Assembly: GCA_003224055.1 (NCBI GenBank)
Contig: QHYE01000024.1
Location: forward strand, 1-64,000
Length of the DNA stretch: 64,000 nucleotides
Source: Acidobacteriota bacterium
GTDB lineage: Bacteria; Acidobacteriota; Terriglobia; Acidiferrales; UBA7541
Direction of reading: 5' to 3'
Part shown: in pieces, positions 33,603 to 43,769 of the stretch
How the letters are laid out: the number at the start of each line of letters is the position of its first letter
Numbering within the stretch: position 1 is the stretch's first letter
Made by a program: the position numbers and the translations under genes
Notes under the pieces: generated by a model
Told to the model about the DNA's origin: nothing
What the model saw: only the letters and a program-made list of their open reading frames with translations
Databases searched by the model: none

Positions 33603-36053
33603 ATGCTGCACGGAAATCGGTTTAATTTTTCATTCTCGGCTATTCTTCTTGCTTTCGTATTCACATCTCTGGCTCTCGGGGGTTGCAGCACCGGCAGGCA
33701 AACGCCGCCTACGCTAGCCTCCATTCAGGTCACGCCCACCAACCCGAGCATCGCCTTGGGTTCTTCGGAGCAATTCACTGCCATGGGCACGTTCACCGAC
33801 AGCAGTACCCAGGACCTCAGCAAGATTGTGAGGTGGACTTCTTCCGACACTACGGCGGTGACCATTGATTCCTCGGGTCTCACCACCACCCATGCTATTG
33901 GCCGTCCCAAAATCACCGCCACAACGGACACCGGCGTAGGAACGGCCGCACTCGTCACCGGTTCCACTCGCCTCGTCATCGTGGCAGCCGCCGGATTCGC
34001 AGCGCCACGTTTCGCCTATGTTAGCAACCTCGTCGACGACACGCTTTCGGTCTACACGGTGAACGCCGCAACCGGCCAGCTCCGCGCGCACGGCTATGTT
34101 CTCACCGGCAGCCATCCGGACTCGGTTTTTCTCGACCCCTCCGGCAAATTCGCTTACATCACAAACGATCTGACCAACGACATCTCCGCTTTCACCGTTG
34201 ACCCCGCATCCGGCTCCTTGACGCCCGTACCCGGTTCGCCGTTCCCTGCCGGTTCCTTTCCTTTTCTCATCACTGTGGACCCTTCCGGCACTTTCGCCTA
34301 TGTGGCCAATGGCCAGCCTCCCTTCAACATCTCCGCTTACGAAATCGACCGCAGCACCGGCATCCTCTCGCCCGTCCCTGGCTCACCCTTTGCCGCCGGC
34401 ACCAGCCCCGATTCCGTCGCCATCGATCGGCTGGGCAAATTCGCATACGTCGCGAATTTCACTTCCGGCGATATTTGGGTGTACGGCGTCGATCCGGCCA
34501 ATGGATCTCTCGCGCCGATTCCCGGCTCGCCGTTTCCGGCAGGCTCGCAACCGGGTTCCATCACCCTTCATCCCGGCGGACAATTTGCCTACGTGGTCAA
34601 CCAGAGTTCCAACTCCCTCTCGGGCTTTTCCGTCGACGCGACCACGGGCGTGCTAAAGCCCCTCTCCGGTTTCTCCGCGCCCGCTGGAACAGCCCCGTTC
34701 CATCTGGCCCTTGATCCTTCCGGCAAATTCGCCTACGTGGCCAACGGCGCGTCCAACAGTGTTTCCGCTTACACTATCAATTCCACGACAGGCGCGTTCA
34801 GCGAAGTTTCAGGCTCGCCGTTCCCCTCCGGTATGGAGCCTTCGCTCCTGTCCGTCGATCCTTCCGGTAAGTTCTTGTACGTGCCGAGCGAGCTCTCCAA
34901 CGATGTGACCACCTATGGCATTGACGGCACTTCCGGCATTCTCACCAGTTTGGGAATTGTACGGGCACGGCCCGGCGCACGCGCCATCGCCCTCAGCGGT
35001 GGGGCTACCCCGGTCACATACACGCCGAAGTTTGCCTACCTCGTGAACGCGGGCCTCGCGATAAACAACATGTCGGCGTACACCATTGACCCGGCAACAG
35101 GCGCGCTCAATCCCGTCGCCGGTTCACCCTTTACCCTAAGCGGGAGCACAAGCCCAAGTTGGCTGGCGGTGGACCCAAATGGCAGGTTTGTCTACATTAC
35201 CGGCGGCCTTCAGAGCCTCACGGTATACAGGATTGATCCCGCAACCGGTGTGCTCGCAAAACTTTCCGGTTCGCCCTACTCGACCGGCAACAATCCCTTC
35301 GCTGTCGCCGTGGACGCCTCAGGCCGCTTCGTCTACGTGGTCAATCAGCAGGACAACACAATCTCCGCCTACCGCGTCGATCTCAGCACGGGAGGCTTGA
35401 CTCCCTTAAGCAGTTCCCCCTTCGCAACCGGAACAAATCCTCAGTCGCTTACCTCTGATCCCACCGGCCGCTTTCTGTTTGTGGGAAATTTCGGCCTGTC
35501 CGGTGCCGGCATTTCGGCGTACTCCATCGATCCAGTCACGGGGGCGCTGACCGACGTCGCGGGTTCACCGTTTCAAACCGACGCAGGCCCTCACTCTGTC
35601 GCGGTCGACCCCTCGGGGCGCTTCCTCTACACCGCCAATAACCCGAGCAGCGACGGTTCGGCTTTCCTGATCGATGCCGTCAGCGGCGCGTTGACTCCGC
35701 TTCCGGGCACGACGTTCGCCGCCGGCTACCTTCCTTTTGCTGTAACCGTCGATCCTCTCGGCCGCTTTGTTTACGACACCAATGGCCTCAACGGCGTTTC
35801 GGCTTTCAGTGTCGATCCCCTTACCGGGGTCCTCACACTTGTGCCAACTTCCCCATTTCTTGCGGGGACCAATCCAACCGACGTGACCGTGGATTCTTCC
35901 GGAAAGTTTGCCTACGTAACTGCAGAAAGTTCTGGCAACGTTTCTGCCTTCACTCTCGATCCGCTAACCGGTGCGCTTACGCCGGTGCCTGGCTCCCCGT
36001 TTCCCGCCAATACTGGTGCGACCTCCGTCACTACTACGGCAACCTTACAATAA
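33603..36053 (+). CDS. YVTN/lactonase-like beta-propeller lipoprotein with Big-2 domain
   Basis: 816 aa from ATG 33603. It has a lipoprotein signal with lipobox LALGGC, then a bacterial Ig-like Big-2 domain (about 38-125, ASIQVTPTNPSIALGSSEQFTAMGTFTDSS), then about 14 repeats of the form SPFPAGxxPxxxxVDPSGKFAYVxN...SAYTIDxxTGxLTPVPG. The repeats resemble 6-phosphogluconolactonase/YVTN blades and are enough for two seven-bladed propellers; the second series starts near residue 480 (PKFAYLVNAGLAINN). It is probably anchored to a membrane and acts in binding. No lactonase catalytic residues were identified. Confidence 0.9.
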   Translation: MLHGNRFNFSFSAILLAFVFTSLALGGCSTGRQTPPTLASIQVTPTNPSIALGSSEQFTAMGTFTDSSTQDLSKIVRWTSSDTTAVTIDSSGLTTTHAIGRPKITATTDTGVGTAALVTGSTRLVIVAAAGFAAPRFAYVSNLVDDTLSVYTVNAATGQLRAHGYVLTGSHPDSVFLDPSGKFAYITNDLTNDISAFTVDPASGSLTPVPGSPFPAGSFPFLITVDPSGTFAYVANGQPPFNISAYEIDRSTGILSPVPGSPFAAGTSPDSVAIDRLGKFAYVANFTSGDIWVYGVDPANGSLAPIPGSPFPAGSQPGSITLHPGGQFAYVVNQSSNSLSGFSVDATTGVLKPLSGFSAPAGTAPFHLALDPSGKFAYVANGASNSVSAYTINSTTGAFSEVSGSPFPSGMEPSLLSVDPSGKFLYVPSELSNDVTTYGIDGTSGILTSLGIVRARPGARAIALSGGATPVTYTPKFAYLVNAGLAINNMSAYTIDPATGALNPVAGSPFTLSGSTSPSWLAVDPNGRFVYITGGLQSLTVYRIDPATGVLAKLSGSPYSTGNNPFAVAVDASGRFVYVVNQQDNTISAYRVDLSTGGLTPLSSSPFATGTNPQSLTSDPTGRFLFVGNFGLSGAGISAYSIDPVTGALTDVAGSPFQTDAGPHSVAVDPSGRFLYTANNPSSDGSAFLIDAVSGALTPLPGTTFAAGYLPFAVTVDPLGRFVYDTNGLNGVSAFSVDPLTGVLTLVPTSPFLAGTNPTDVTVDSSGKFAYVTAESSGNVSAFTLDPLTGALTPVPGSPFPANTGATSVTTTATLQ

Positions 36054-36183
36054 GGAACCCACGATGACCGCATCCAGGCAGCACCGACCTGGCCGGGGCA
36101 GACGGCACCGAGGTATGGGCACGCATAAAGTTTTGATAATCTCTTAAGAATTCGTTCGACAATGAGGCCCGGGGGAGATCAGG

Positions 36184-36582
36184 GTGAAGGTCATATTGCA
36201 GGGCATGCGTTGCCTTAAAAAGACGGAAAGCGGCGAAGACGAGATCTATTGCGTGGTGACCACCGGCGGCGCGAACGCGCGCGAGCTGGCGCGATTCGAT
36301 ATTGGCAACTTTGAGGTGGGAAGGACCCTTCATCCGGGGAAATTGCTTTGGGATGGAACGAACTGGCCTGCGGTGACGATCACGGTCATGGAAAGCGACG
36401 AGAACCAGCCGGGGCACGGCAGCGATGACTTCGTTGGAGAGGTCACGGTGAGTGCGGACGGTAAGTGCAAGCCAGGCCGCGCGACGCTCGACGAAGGAAA
36501 TGACGAGAGTAAACGATACCGGCAATTCAGCATGACGGGAAGCGCGGCGCACTATGTTGTGCATCTGGAAATTGGAAATTAG
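36184..36582 (+). CDS. Hypothetical protein, possible C2-like beta-sandwich
   Basis: 132 aa from GTG 36184 with a weak AGATCAGG upstream. It is strand-rich (MKVILQGMRCLKKTESGEDEIYCVVTTGG) with a central NWPAVTITVMESDENQPGHGSDDFVGEVTV block that resembles the acidic strands of C2-type domains, and ends in HYVVHLEIGN. No signal peptide. I do not recognise the family. Composition and lack of a competing ORF support a real gene. It lies 28 bases before the VOC gene. Confidence 0.65.
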   Translation: MKVILQGMRCLKKTESGEDEIYCVVTTGGANARELARFDIGNFEVGRTLHPGKLLWDGTNWPAVTITVMESDENQPGHGSDDFVGEVTVSADGKCKPGRATLDEGNDESKRYRQFSMTGSAAHYVVHLEIGN

Positions 36583-36610
36583 AAAGCAGAAACTAGAAAA
36601 AGGAATGGTG

Positions 36611-36976
36611 ATGGCTCCCACATATGGGAATGGAAAAATCTGTTACATCGAGATGCCCGCCACGGACATCGCGCAGTCGGCGGACTTCTACAAGAAGGTC
36701 TTCGGCTGGCAGAACCGCAAGCGTGGTGATGGCAGCACCGCGTTTGACGATTCGGTGGGCGAAGTGAGCGGGACGTGGGTGCTGGGGCGCCCGCCCTCGG
36801 CAAAGCCGGGGCTCCTCTTTTACATCATGGTGTACAGCGTGGCGGCGACGATAGACGCGGTGGTAGCCCATGGGGGCGAGATCGTGCAGCCGATTGGCGC
36901 GGACGCGCCGGAGATCACGGCGCGGTTCCGCGATCCGGGAGGAAACGTAATCGGCCTCTACCAGCAACCCGCCTGA
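36611..36976 (+). CDS. VOC-family (glyoxalase/bleomycin resistance fold) protein
   Basis: 121 aa, with ATG 36611 chosen because AAGGA sits 6 bases before it; ATG 36605 directly abuts that site. The fold is clear: KICYIEMPATDIAQSADFYKKVFGWQ, TWVLGRPPSAKPGLLFYIMVYSVAATIDAVVAHGGEIVQP, FRDPGGNVIGLYQQPA. Proteins of this size are half-VOC dimers that bind metal or small ligands. The last 42 bases of the gene recur, imperfectly, at 37482-37524. Confidence 0.9.
   Translation: MAPTYGNGKICYIEMPATDIAQSADFYKKVFGWQNRKRGDGSTAFDDSVGEVSGTWVLGRPPSAKPGLLFYIMVYSVAATIDAVVAHGGEIVQPIGADAPEITARFRDPGGNVIGLYQQPA
36935..36976 (+). repeat. VOC 3' end, copy A of a 42-bp repeat
   Basis: This segment, from the CCGGGAGGAAACGT of the VOC gene through its TGA, is repeated with few changes and one indel at 37482-37524, after most of the PPOX gene. 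Confidence 0.8.
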
Positions 36977-37002
36977 AGCTAATCGTTTGTTTCGAGGTAC
37001 GA

Positions 37003-37497
37003 GTGGGAATCCTCACCGAAGACATGAAGCGCGTAGTCGACGAGCAGCGGCTCGGCTTCGTTGCGACGGTGTGTCCGGACGGAACTCCCAACTTGTCGCC
37101 GAAGGGAACGACCGCAGTATGGGACGACGATCACATCGTCTTTGCGGATATCCGCTCCCCTGCGACGGTCTCCAATCTGAGACGTAATCCGTCGACGGAG
37201 ATCAATGTGGTCGATCCGATGGTGCGCAAGGGCTACCGCTTCAAGGGCGTCGCCTCGGTCCTTACGGAGGGAGCCCTGTTCGAACGAATCCTGGATTTCT
37301 ATCGCGCGGAGCGGAATCTCGACGATAGCCGCATTAAAATCAGGTCCTTTGTACTGGTCAAGATCGAGGAAGCCCTGCCGGTCGTTTCTCCCGCTTACGA
37401 TCTAGGCCTGAGCGAAGAGCAGGTGCGAGAGAAGATGCAGCGCTACTTTGATTCGCTGCCACGCAATATCCCCACCACCCGCCGGGAGGAAACGTGA
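37003..37497 (+). CDS. Pyridoxamine-5'-phosphate-oxidase-family protein with chimeric C-terminus
   Basis: 164 aa from GTG 37003, preceded by GAGGTACGA; ATG 37024 is an alternative. It is a split-barrel flavin-binding fold: DEQRLGFVATVCPDGTPNLSPKGTTAVWDDDHIVFADIRSPATVSNLRRNPSTEINVVDPM. Such proteins bind FMN, F420 or haem and reduce small molecules. The last five codons (RREET, stop) lie inside the VOC-derived repeat copy B in a different frame, so the native C-terminus was probably lost in a recombination. The core fold is complete and may still work. Confidence 0.88.
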   Translation: MGILTEDMKRVVDEQRLGFVATVCPDGTPNLSPKGTTAVWDDDHIVFADIRSPATVSNLRRNPSTEINVVDPMVRKGYRFKGVASVLTEGALFERILDFYRAERNLDDSRIKIRSFVLVKIEEALPVVSPAYDLGLSEEQVREKMQRYFDSLPRNIPTTRREET

Positions 37498-37524
37498 TCG
37501 GCCTGTACCCAGGAACCCGCCTGA
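37482..37524 (+). repeat. VOC 3' end remnant, copy B
   Basis: CCGGGAGGAAACGTGATCGG and the following bases to CCGCCTGA copy the end of the VOC gene at 36935-36976. No VOC gene precedes this copy, so it is the tail of a lost second VOC gene or the scar of a duplication. It supplies the PPOX stop codon. Confidence 0.75.
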
Positions 37525-37575
37525 CGCGGACAGCGCGAAAGAATGGGCCACCCCCCAGAGGAAGGACAATAGCGG

Positions 37576-38070
37576 CTAGGGCTCTTGCCCAAACATTTTG
37601 TCGAAAATCCATTCTGGCGCCGCATGAGCAGGTCCCGCCGCCACGGTCTTAATGATGCGGGTTCCGATAATCTCTTTGATCGCCTGCCAATTCTTCTCGA
37701 TCGAATCTATTTGAACCTTAAAATGTCCCGGCGATACAGTCCCGCGTTTGATAAATGCTTGGCGCGCAGCCTTTCGATCACCGTCGAACCACCAAGTCAC
37801 GGTTCCTATTTGTTGAAGCCTGCGGACTCGCGAAAGGTCCAATAAAGAGAACCCCCAATCAATCACGGTGGATTGGCCTGTTTGCAAAAGCCTAGAAATG
37901 AATGCATCAGGATTCGCTTGAAGAAGTTCAATCAGTGACAGGTTAGACTGCGTGCCGAGCCCGCGTTGAAGTTGATCGAACTCCAGATGCAAAAATCCCT
38001 TCTGTCGTTCGAGCCATTCTGAGTACGATGTCTTCCCCGAACCAGGAATTCCACATACATGCACAATCAC
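37576..38070 (-). CDS. P-loop ATPase/kinase-like protein
   Basis: 164 aa from ATG 38070 (MIVHVCGIPGSGKTSYSEWLERQ). Walker A GIPGSGKTS at residues 7-15; a possible Walker B-like STVIDWGF near 68-75; a C-terminal helical part. It resembles small AAA_33/zeta-like or adenylate-kinase-like P-loop proteins that phosphorylate small molecules or RNA. No partner antitoxin is visible, so a zeta toxin is not claimed. It stands alone on the minus strand among plus-strand genes. Confidence 0.75.
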   Translation of the reverse strand: MIVHVCGIPGSGKTSYSEWLERQKGFLHLEFDQLQRGLGTQSNLSLIELLQANPDAFISRLLQTGQSTVIDWGFSLLDLSRVRRLQQIGTVTWWFDGDRKAARQAFIKRGTVSPGHFKVQIDSIEKNWQAIKEIIGTRIIKTVAAGPAHAAPEWIFDKMFGQEP

Positions 38071-38504
38071 CGTACTAAGAACGGTGGGGAGAGAGGCAAG
38101 ATTTTGGTAGAGTCCTTTGTTGACGGGAAAAAATGTGGCAGGAAGAGTCGAGGGGCTCGCAATTTGCGGGGTCAGCTGAGGGTGAAGTTCGCGGCATGCT
38201 AAAAAGCATTAATGAGAAAATTAAAAAGCATATCGGGGGCCCTGGACTTCCTAAGTGAGTCGAACAATCCCCAGGCAGGTACCCGTGAGCGGTTTTGACG
38301 ACCGGAGCTTCTGAATTTCCCAAACTACTTTCCGCGGCTCTTTTCTTAAGATTTTCCGTTTTCCGGCCTTAGAACAAGCACGGGTCTGAAGACCCACCAC
38401 CAATACGTTACGGAGCGCGAGGTGTTGTATCATCCCACGGCGCGGGCGCTAGGAAATCGCGGCTGCGATGGGCACACGCCGCAACTAGGGGCATGAGGGG
38501 AATC
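38071..38504. other. Intergenic region with at most one tiny ORF
   Basis: About 430 bases between divergent genes. The only candidate is a 41-codon plus-strand ORF at 38133-38258, beginning ATGTGGCAGGAAGAG after GACGGGAAAAA and ending IKKHIGGPGLPK, too short for the ORF track. I could not link it to a family. Promoters for both flanking genes must lie here but none is clear. Confidence 0.4.
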
Positions 38505-39623
38505 ATGAGGCAAAAGCCCTGTTTGATCGCGATTCTGTTTTTGGCTACGACTGCTCCGGCACAAACGCCACCACTGCCGCTGGTTTCTCCCGAAGTTCAC
38601 GCCGACCGGCGCGTCACGTTCCGCTTCCGCGGGCCTAACGTCAAGGAAGTTGCCGTTTCCCTCGAAGGCGCCGCGAAACCGTTCCCCATGCAAAAGGACG
38701 ATGCGGGCGTGTGGAGCGTGACCACCGAACCGCTGGCTCCTGATTTTTATGGGTACACGATCATCGCCGACGGCGTGGGGCTCTTCGATCCTTCGAACTA
38801 CGCTATCAAGCCCAATTTTCTCTACCGGGCCAGCGAAGTGCACGTGCCTGGGCCGGCGTCGCTTCCCTGGGAAACCGCCGACGTGCCGCGCGGCGAGGTT
38901 CATCATCATTTCTACAAGTCCGGTGTGGTGGGCGATGATCGCGGCTTTTTTGTTTACACGCCGCCGGGATACGATCCCCGCGGCAAGCAGTCGTATCCGG
39001 TGCTCTACCTGCTGCACGGCTACAGCGACGATGCGAATGCCTGGACGGCGGTGGGCCGCGCCAACGTGATCCTGGACAACCTGATTGCGCAGGGCAAAGC
39101 CAAGCCCATGCTCGTGGTGATGCCGCTGGGCTACGGCGCGCCGGAGGTGCTGACTCCCAATTCCGGCGTATTCCGCGACCGCGCGCTGACGGAGCGAAAC
39201 TTCGATCAATTCCGCGAAGCACTGCTCAAAGAGGTGATCCCGCGCGTCGAAGGCGAGTATCTGGTGGTGAAGGACCGCAACGCGCGCGCCGTCGCGGGGC
39301 TTTCCATGGGCGGCTCCGAATCTTTGCTGACGGGGCTGAACACGCTGAAGCAGTTTGCGTGGATCGGGGCTTTCAGCTCCGGAGGGATTTCCGAAGAGTT
39401 TGACAAGGAATTCCCAGGGCTGGGCGCCAAGGCCGGGCCGCAACCGCGCTTGCTATGGGTTGCGTGCGGGACGGACGATCGATTGATCGAGATCAACCGC
39501 AAGTTTCGCGCGTGGCTGGCGTCCAAAGAGATTCAGCACGTGGACATCGAAACGCCTGGGGCGCACACGTGGATGGTCTGGCGACGCAATTTGACGGATT
39601 TCAGTTCGCTGCTATTTCGCTGA
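38505..39623 (+). CDS. Exported esterase, E-set (CBM48-like) plus alpha/beta-hydrolase
   Basis: 372 aa from ATG 38505, preceded by GAGGGGAATC; the track ATG at 38493 is an alternative. A signal peptide (CLIAILFLATTAPAQT) leads to an N-terminal E-set domain (about 25-105, HADRRVTFRFRGPNVKEVAVSLEG) and an esterase-D/feruloyl-esterase-like domain (YPVLYLLHGYSDDANAWTAVGRAN, nucleophile Ser in AVAGLSMGGSES, probable catalytic His in TPGAHTWMVWRRNL). The arrangement is that of xylan-associated esterases of the XynZ/Fae type. It probably releases acyl or feruloyl groups from plant polysaccharide; the substrate is inferred. Confidence 0.9.
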   Translation: MRQKPCLIAILFLATTAPAQTPPLPLVSPEVHADRRVTFRFRGPNVKEVAVSLEGAAKPFPMQKDDAGVWSVTTEPLAPDFYGYTIIADGVGLFDPSNYAIKPNFLYRASEVHVPGPASLPWETADVPRGEVHHHFYKSGVVGDDRGFFVYTPPGYDPRGKQSYPVLYLLHGYSDDANAWTAVGRANVILDNLIAQGKAKPMLVVMPLGYGAPEVLTPNSGVFRDRALTERNFDQFREALLKEVIPRVEGEYLVVKDRNARAVAGLSMGGSESLLTGLNTLKQFAWIGAFSSGGISEEFDKEFPGLGAKAGPQPRLLWVACGTDDRLIEINRKFRAWLASKEIQHVDIETPGAHTWMVWRRNLTDFSSLLFR

Positions 39624-39630
39624 GGGAGCC

Positions 39631-40125
39631 ATGAAAATGAGGAACGGGATTTCTGCAAGAGCGGCGAAGATGCTACTCGGCGTCGCGGCGCTGGCGATGC
39701 TGCTTGGCGCCGTGGGCGCAGGATTACACGGTCGGGGGCACGGTCAGGGGCAGACGGCTGCTCACGGAGTGGTCACGCCGCTGGCGAGCGCCAACCTCGT
39801 TTTCGACGGCGAACCAACGTGTCTCAAAGTGGCCCGCGAGAACGGCGATCCAGATATCGGCGCTTCCACGTTTCTTCTCGAGGCGCCTTCGGGGTGCGTG
39901 GTTCCCGCACACTATCACACCGCGGAAGAACAGTTGATGGTGGTTCGCGGCGACGTGCTCACCGGGATGGGCGGCATGGCGGAAACCACGATGGGCCCCG
40001 GCGGGTTCGCTATGATGCCCAGCAAAGCGATGCACTGGTTCACGTGCAAATCGAAGATAACCTGCCTGATGTTCGTGACGTTCGACCGAAAGTACGACAT
40101 CGTCTGGGCCCAGCCGGCGAAATAG
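39631..40125 (+). CDS. Exported cupin-domain protein
   Basis: 164 aa from ATG 39631 with GAGGGAGCC upstream, 7 bases after the esterase stop. The N-terminus (AAKMLLGVAALAMLLGAVGAGL) is a signal peptide or anchor. Cupin motif 1 is visible as VVPAHYHTAEEQLMVVRGD (HxH and Glu metal ligands) and motif 2 as MMPSKAMHWFTC. It is a single-domain cupin whose reaction is not deducible. Tight spacing suggests cotranscription with the esterase and the following gene. Confidence 0.88.
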   Translation: MKMRNGISARAAKMLLGVAALAMLLGAVGAGLHGRGHGQGQTAAHGVVTPLASANLVFDGEPTCLKVARENGDPDIGASTFLLEAPSGCVVPAHYHTAEEQLMVVRGDVLTGMGGMAETTMGPGGFAMMPSKAMHWFTCKSKITCLMFVTFDRKYDIVWAQPAK

Positions 40126-40211
40126 CAGGCAACGAAATTGACGCCGTTTGCTTCTGCTCTTACGATGAAGAGGAGCGCAGACTTCCCGCGAGCAAGGTGA
40201 ACGGATACCGC

Positions 40212-40990
40212 GTGAAAGCTAAACATTTTGGGTTCGCGATGTTCCTGCTGCTGCCGCTGGCGGCAAGCGCGCAGACGGCGGTCGAAATCGTGAATAAGTC
40301 CCTGGCTGCGCGCGGCGGCGCCGAGAAGATCAAGGCGATTCAGTCAGAGCGCGTTACCGGCCGCGTCACGTTCGGACCGGGACTGGAGGGCAGTCTCGTC
40401 GCGGAGCTCAAGCGCCCGCATAAGCTGCGCGTTGAGATTACGGTCGTGGACCAGAAAATTATCCGCGTCTATGACGGCAAGTCCGCGGGCTGGGTGGTCA
40501 ATCCGTTCGCAGAGAAGAAGGACGCGCAGCCGATGTCCCGGAAGATTTGAAGAGCGTTTCGGAAGAATCCGATTTCGACGGGCCGTTTATCGATTACAAG
40601 GCCAAAGGCAATCAGATTGAGTTGGTGGGCAAAGAGGAACTGCAGGGCAAGCCCGCCTACCGGATCAAGCTGACGAACAAGATCGGCAACATCCGCTTTT
40701 ATCTTTTTGACGCGACTTCCTTTTTGCCGGCGAAGTGGGAAGAAACGCGCGTGGTGGAAGGCAAAGAGACACCGTGGGAATCGTTTTTCTCGGACTATCG
40801 CGAGGTAAATGGCGTGAAGTATGCGTTCATGATCGACTCGGACAGTCCCGGGACGGACTTGAAGCAAACGGTGGTCGCCGAGAAGATTGAGATCAACGCG
40901 CAAATCGACGAAACGCGCTTCGCCAAACCCGTTGTCCCGGAAGCACCAGCTGCATCCCCGGCGCCGACCAGCCCGCCGCCATCGGACTAA
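40212..40990 (+). pseudogene. LolA-like outer-membrane lipoprotein-sorting protein, single-base frameshift
   Basis: GTG 40212 opens a signal peptide (HFGFAMFLLLPLAASAQT) and a LolA/LolB-like fold (VEIVNKSLAARGGAEKIKAIQSERVTGRV, IRVYDGKSAGWVVNPF). The frame ends at a TGA at 40548. Track ORF 40547..40990 continues the domain in another frame (DFDGPFIDYKAKGNQIELVGKEEL, KYAFMIDSD). Adding one C to the CCC run near 40537 restores PMSPEDLKSVSEESDFDGP and a protein of about 259 aa. The C-terminal half is thus displaced by a single missing base, either by pseudogenisation or by a consensus error. Confidence 0.8.
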
Positions 40991-41032
40991 CGCTTCCGAC
41001 GAAGAGATGTTACCTGGTATCCGGAAGACGCG

Positions 41033-41842
41033 CTAATTTTTTGAGGGCTTGTGTGCGGAATGCAGGTGGTACAGATTCGCGATCGAATACGTCACGCCGC
41101 CAAAAAATGTGACGCGCGGCAGGTCTCCATAGACTGCAAAATAGGCTCCAGCATCCAGAATCAAGCGGGGGCTCACGTTGTAGGTGGCGGCATGAAGAAG
41201 GGTCATCGTCGCGGGAGTCGCGGCATTTGTTCTGCTGAAACCGGCAATCTCGCCCGTATATCCCCACTTCCCCGTCAGCGGATGGAAATACGATAATGCG
41301 GTGAAGTAATTACGGTCATATCCGCTGGCGCCCGGTCTCCCAACGAATTGCACGCCTTCGTTTATGTCAATGTGGTGTTTCCCGAGGTCCTTACTGAACA
41401 GCATTTGGACGGAATGACCGGATTCGCCGGCCCCGAGCCCGGCCGAGGCAGTCGGCAGCGTCGCCACGTAGAGCACTGCAACCTTTGGGATGGCCTTCTT
41501 CTGAGGAATCATTGCGAATTTGAATCCCGCGCCGGAGTCACCCATTCCGGCCACGCCAGCGTCCCGCTGAATCGGATTGTTGAGAAACCATAGCTCGAGG
41601 TTTTTGAAAACGCCCCATTTCAATAGACCGTTGATATTCTGATGTCCCTTCGCGGCTTCAAATCCATATTCGACCTCGAAAACACCGCGCTGCACTGTTT
41701 CTGCTGTTGACGCAAACGTAGGGCGATTCGGCACGGCCACGAGTTCGACTTGCGCCGCCTGGGCGTGAAGGGGTGCGGACTGCGTGAGACCCGCGAGCAA
41801 GAAGAAGGCGAGGGCGCAAGATCGTCTGGTAAGTATTCTCAA
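41033..41842 (-). CDS. Exported outer-membrane-type protein, unknown ligand
   Basis: 269 aa from TTG 41842, chosen because CGGAGACAAA lies before it and it opens a signal peptide (LTRRSCALAFFLLAGLTQSAPLHA). The track start at 42004 adds 54 residues without features. The mature part is rich in amphipathic strands ending in aromatics (GVFEVEYGFEAAKGHQNINGLLKWGVFKNLELWFLNNPI, FTALSYFHPLTGKWGYTGEIAGFSR), consistent with a small beta-barrel of the MetA/phenol-transporter-like or DUF3187-like type. Solitary gene. Confidence 0.75.
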   Translation of the reverse strand: MRILTRRSCALAFFLLAGLTQSAPLHAQAAQVELVAVPNRPTFASTAETVQRGVFEVEYGFEAAKGHQNINGLLKWGVFKNLELWFLNNPIQRDAGVAGMGDSGAGFKFAMIPQKKAIPKVAVLYVATLPTASAGLGAGESGHSVQMLFSKDLGKHHIDINEGVQFVGRPGASGYDRNYFTALSYFHPLTGKWGYTGEIAGFSRTNAATPATMTLLHAATYNVSPRLILDAGAYFAVYGDLPRVTFFGGVTYSIANLYHLHSAHKPSKN

Positions 41843-42139
41843 TTTGTCTCCGCTGGAGAAGCGAACACCTGTGGACGCTATATCCGCGTTTCTTGCGGCC
41901 GTTTTGGCGACCGCGACAGCAGGATCGTGCCGCAGGAGAATCTGACTTTTATTAACTATAGTGAACCTTCTGATGAAACTACGCTTAATCTGTTTGCATG
42001 TCAACTACATCCCGGCCATCGGTTGCGGCAGTCACAACATCCTTGATTCGCGTGAATCGGCCATTACCGGCTTGGGGAGAGATGCTGCGTTGAGCCATTG
42101 ACAAGGCACTTGGCCTTTTACTTGCGCTATCCTGCCTGA

Positions 42140-42334
42140 GTGTCACAGCCGCTCGAAGAAAAGGCGAGTACTTCCACCGCGGGCCTTTGCGCCGTTTGCC
42201 GGCATGCGCGGCGCATTGAATCTTCACACGGCTCCGTCTTCTATCTCTGCGAACTCTCCCACACCGATCCGCGTTTCCCGAAATATCCCCGGCTTCCCGT
42301 TCTCTCTTGCGACGGTTACAGGAAGAAACTGTAG
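42140..42334 (+). CDS. Small Cys/His-rich protein, possible metal binder
   Basis: 64 aa from GTG 42140. Conserved-looking core: CAVCRHARRIESSHGSVFYLC followed by DPRFPKYPRLPVLSCDGY. The CxxCxxA and two further Cys suggest a zinc or iron-sulfur site. I have an impression of similar small proteins in acidobacterial genomes but cannot name a family. It lies in the divergent gap between the barrel protein and the PEGA protease, and no larger ORF competes. Confidence 0.65.
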   Translation: MSQPLEEKASTSTAGLCAVCRHARRIESSHGSVFYLCELSHTDPRFPKYPRLPVLSCDGYRKKL

Positions 42335-42431
42335 CAGCGGGCTTTCGACTCACATCGATATTGTTCTTTATAAGGTTATGTCACTTTATGGTAAGTTATG
42401 CGGCGGATCGTCCATCCGGTGAGGTCTTTTC

Positions 42432-43769
<1,338 letters not shown>

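Noticed and set aside
37576-38070. Zeta toxin of an epsilon-zeta pair
   Set aside because: Only the P-loop supports it; no antitoxin gene is adjacent.
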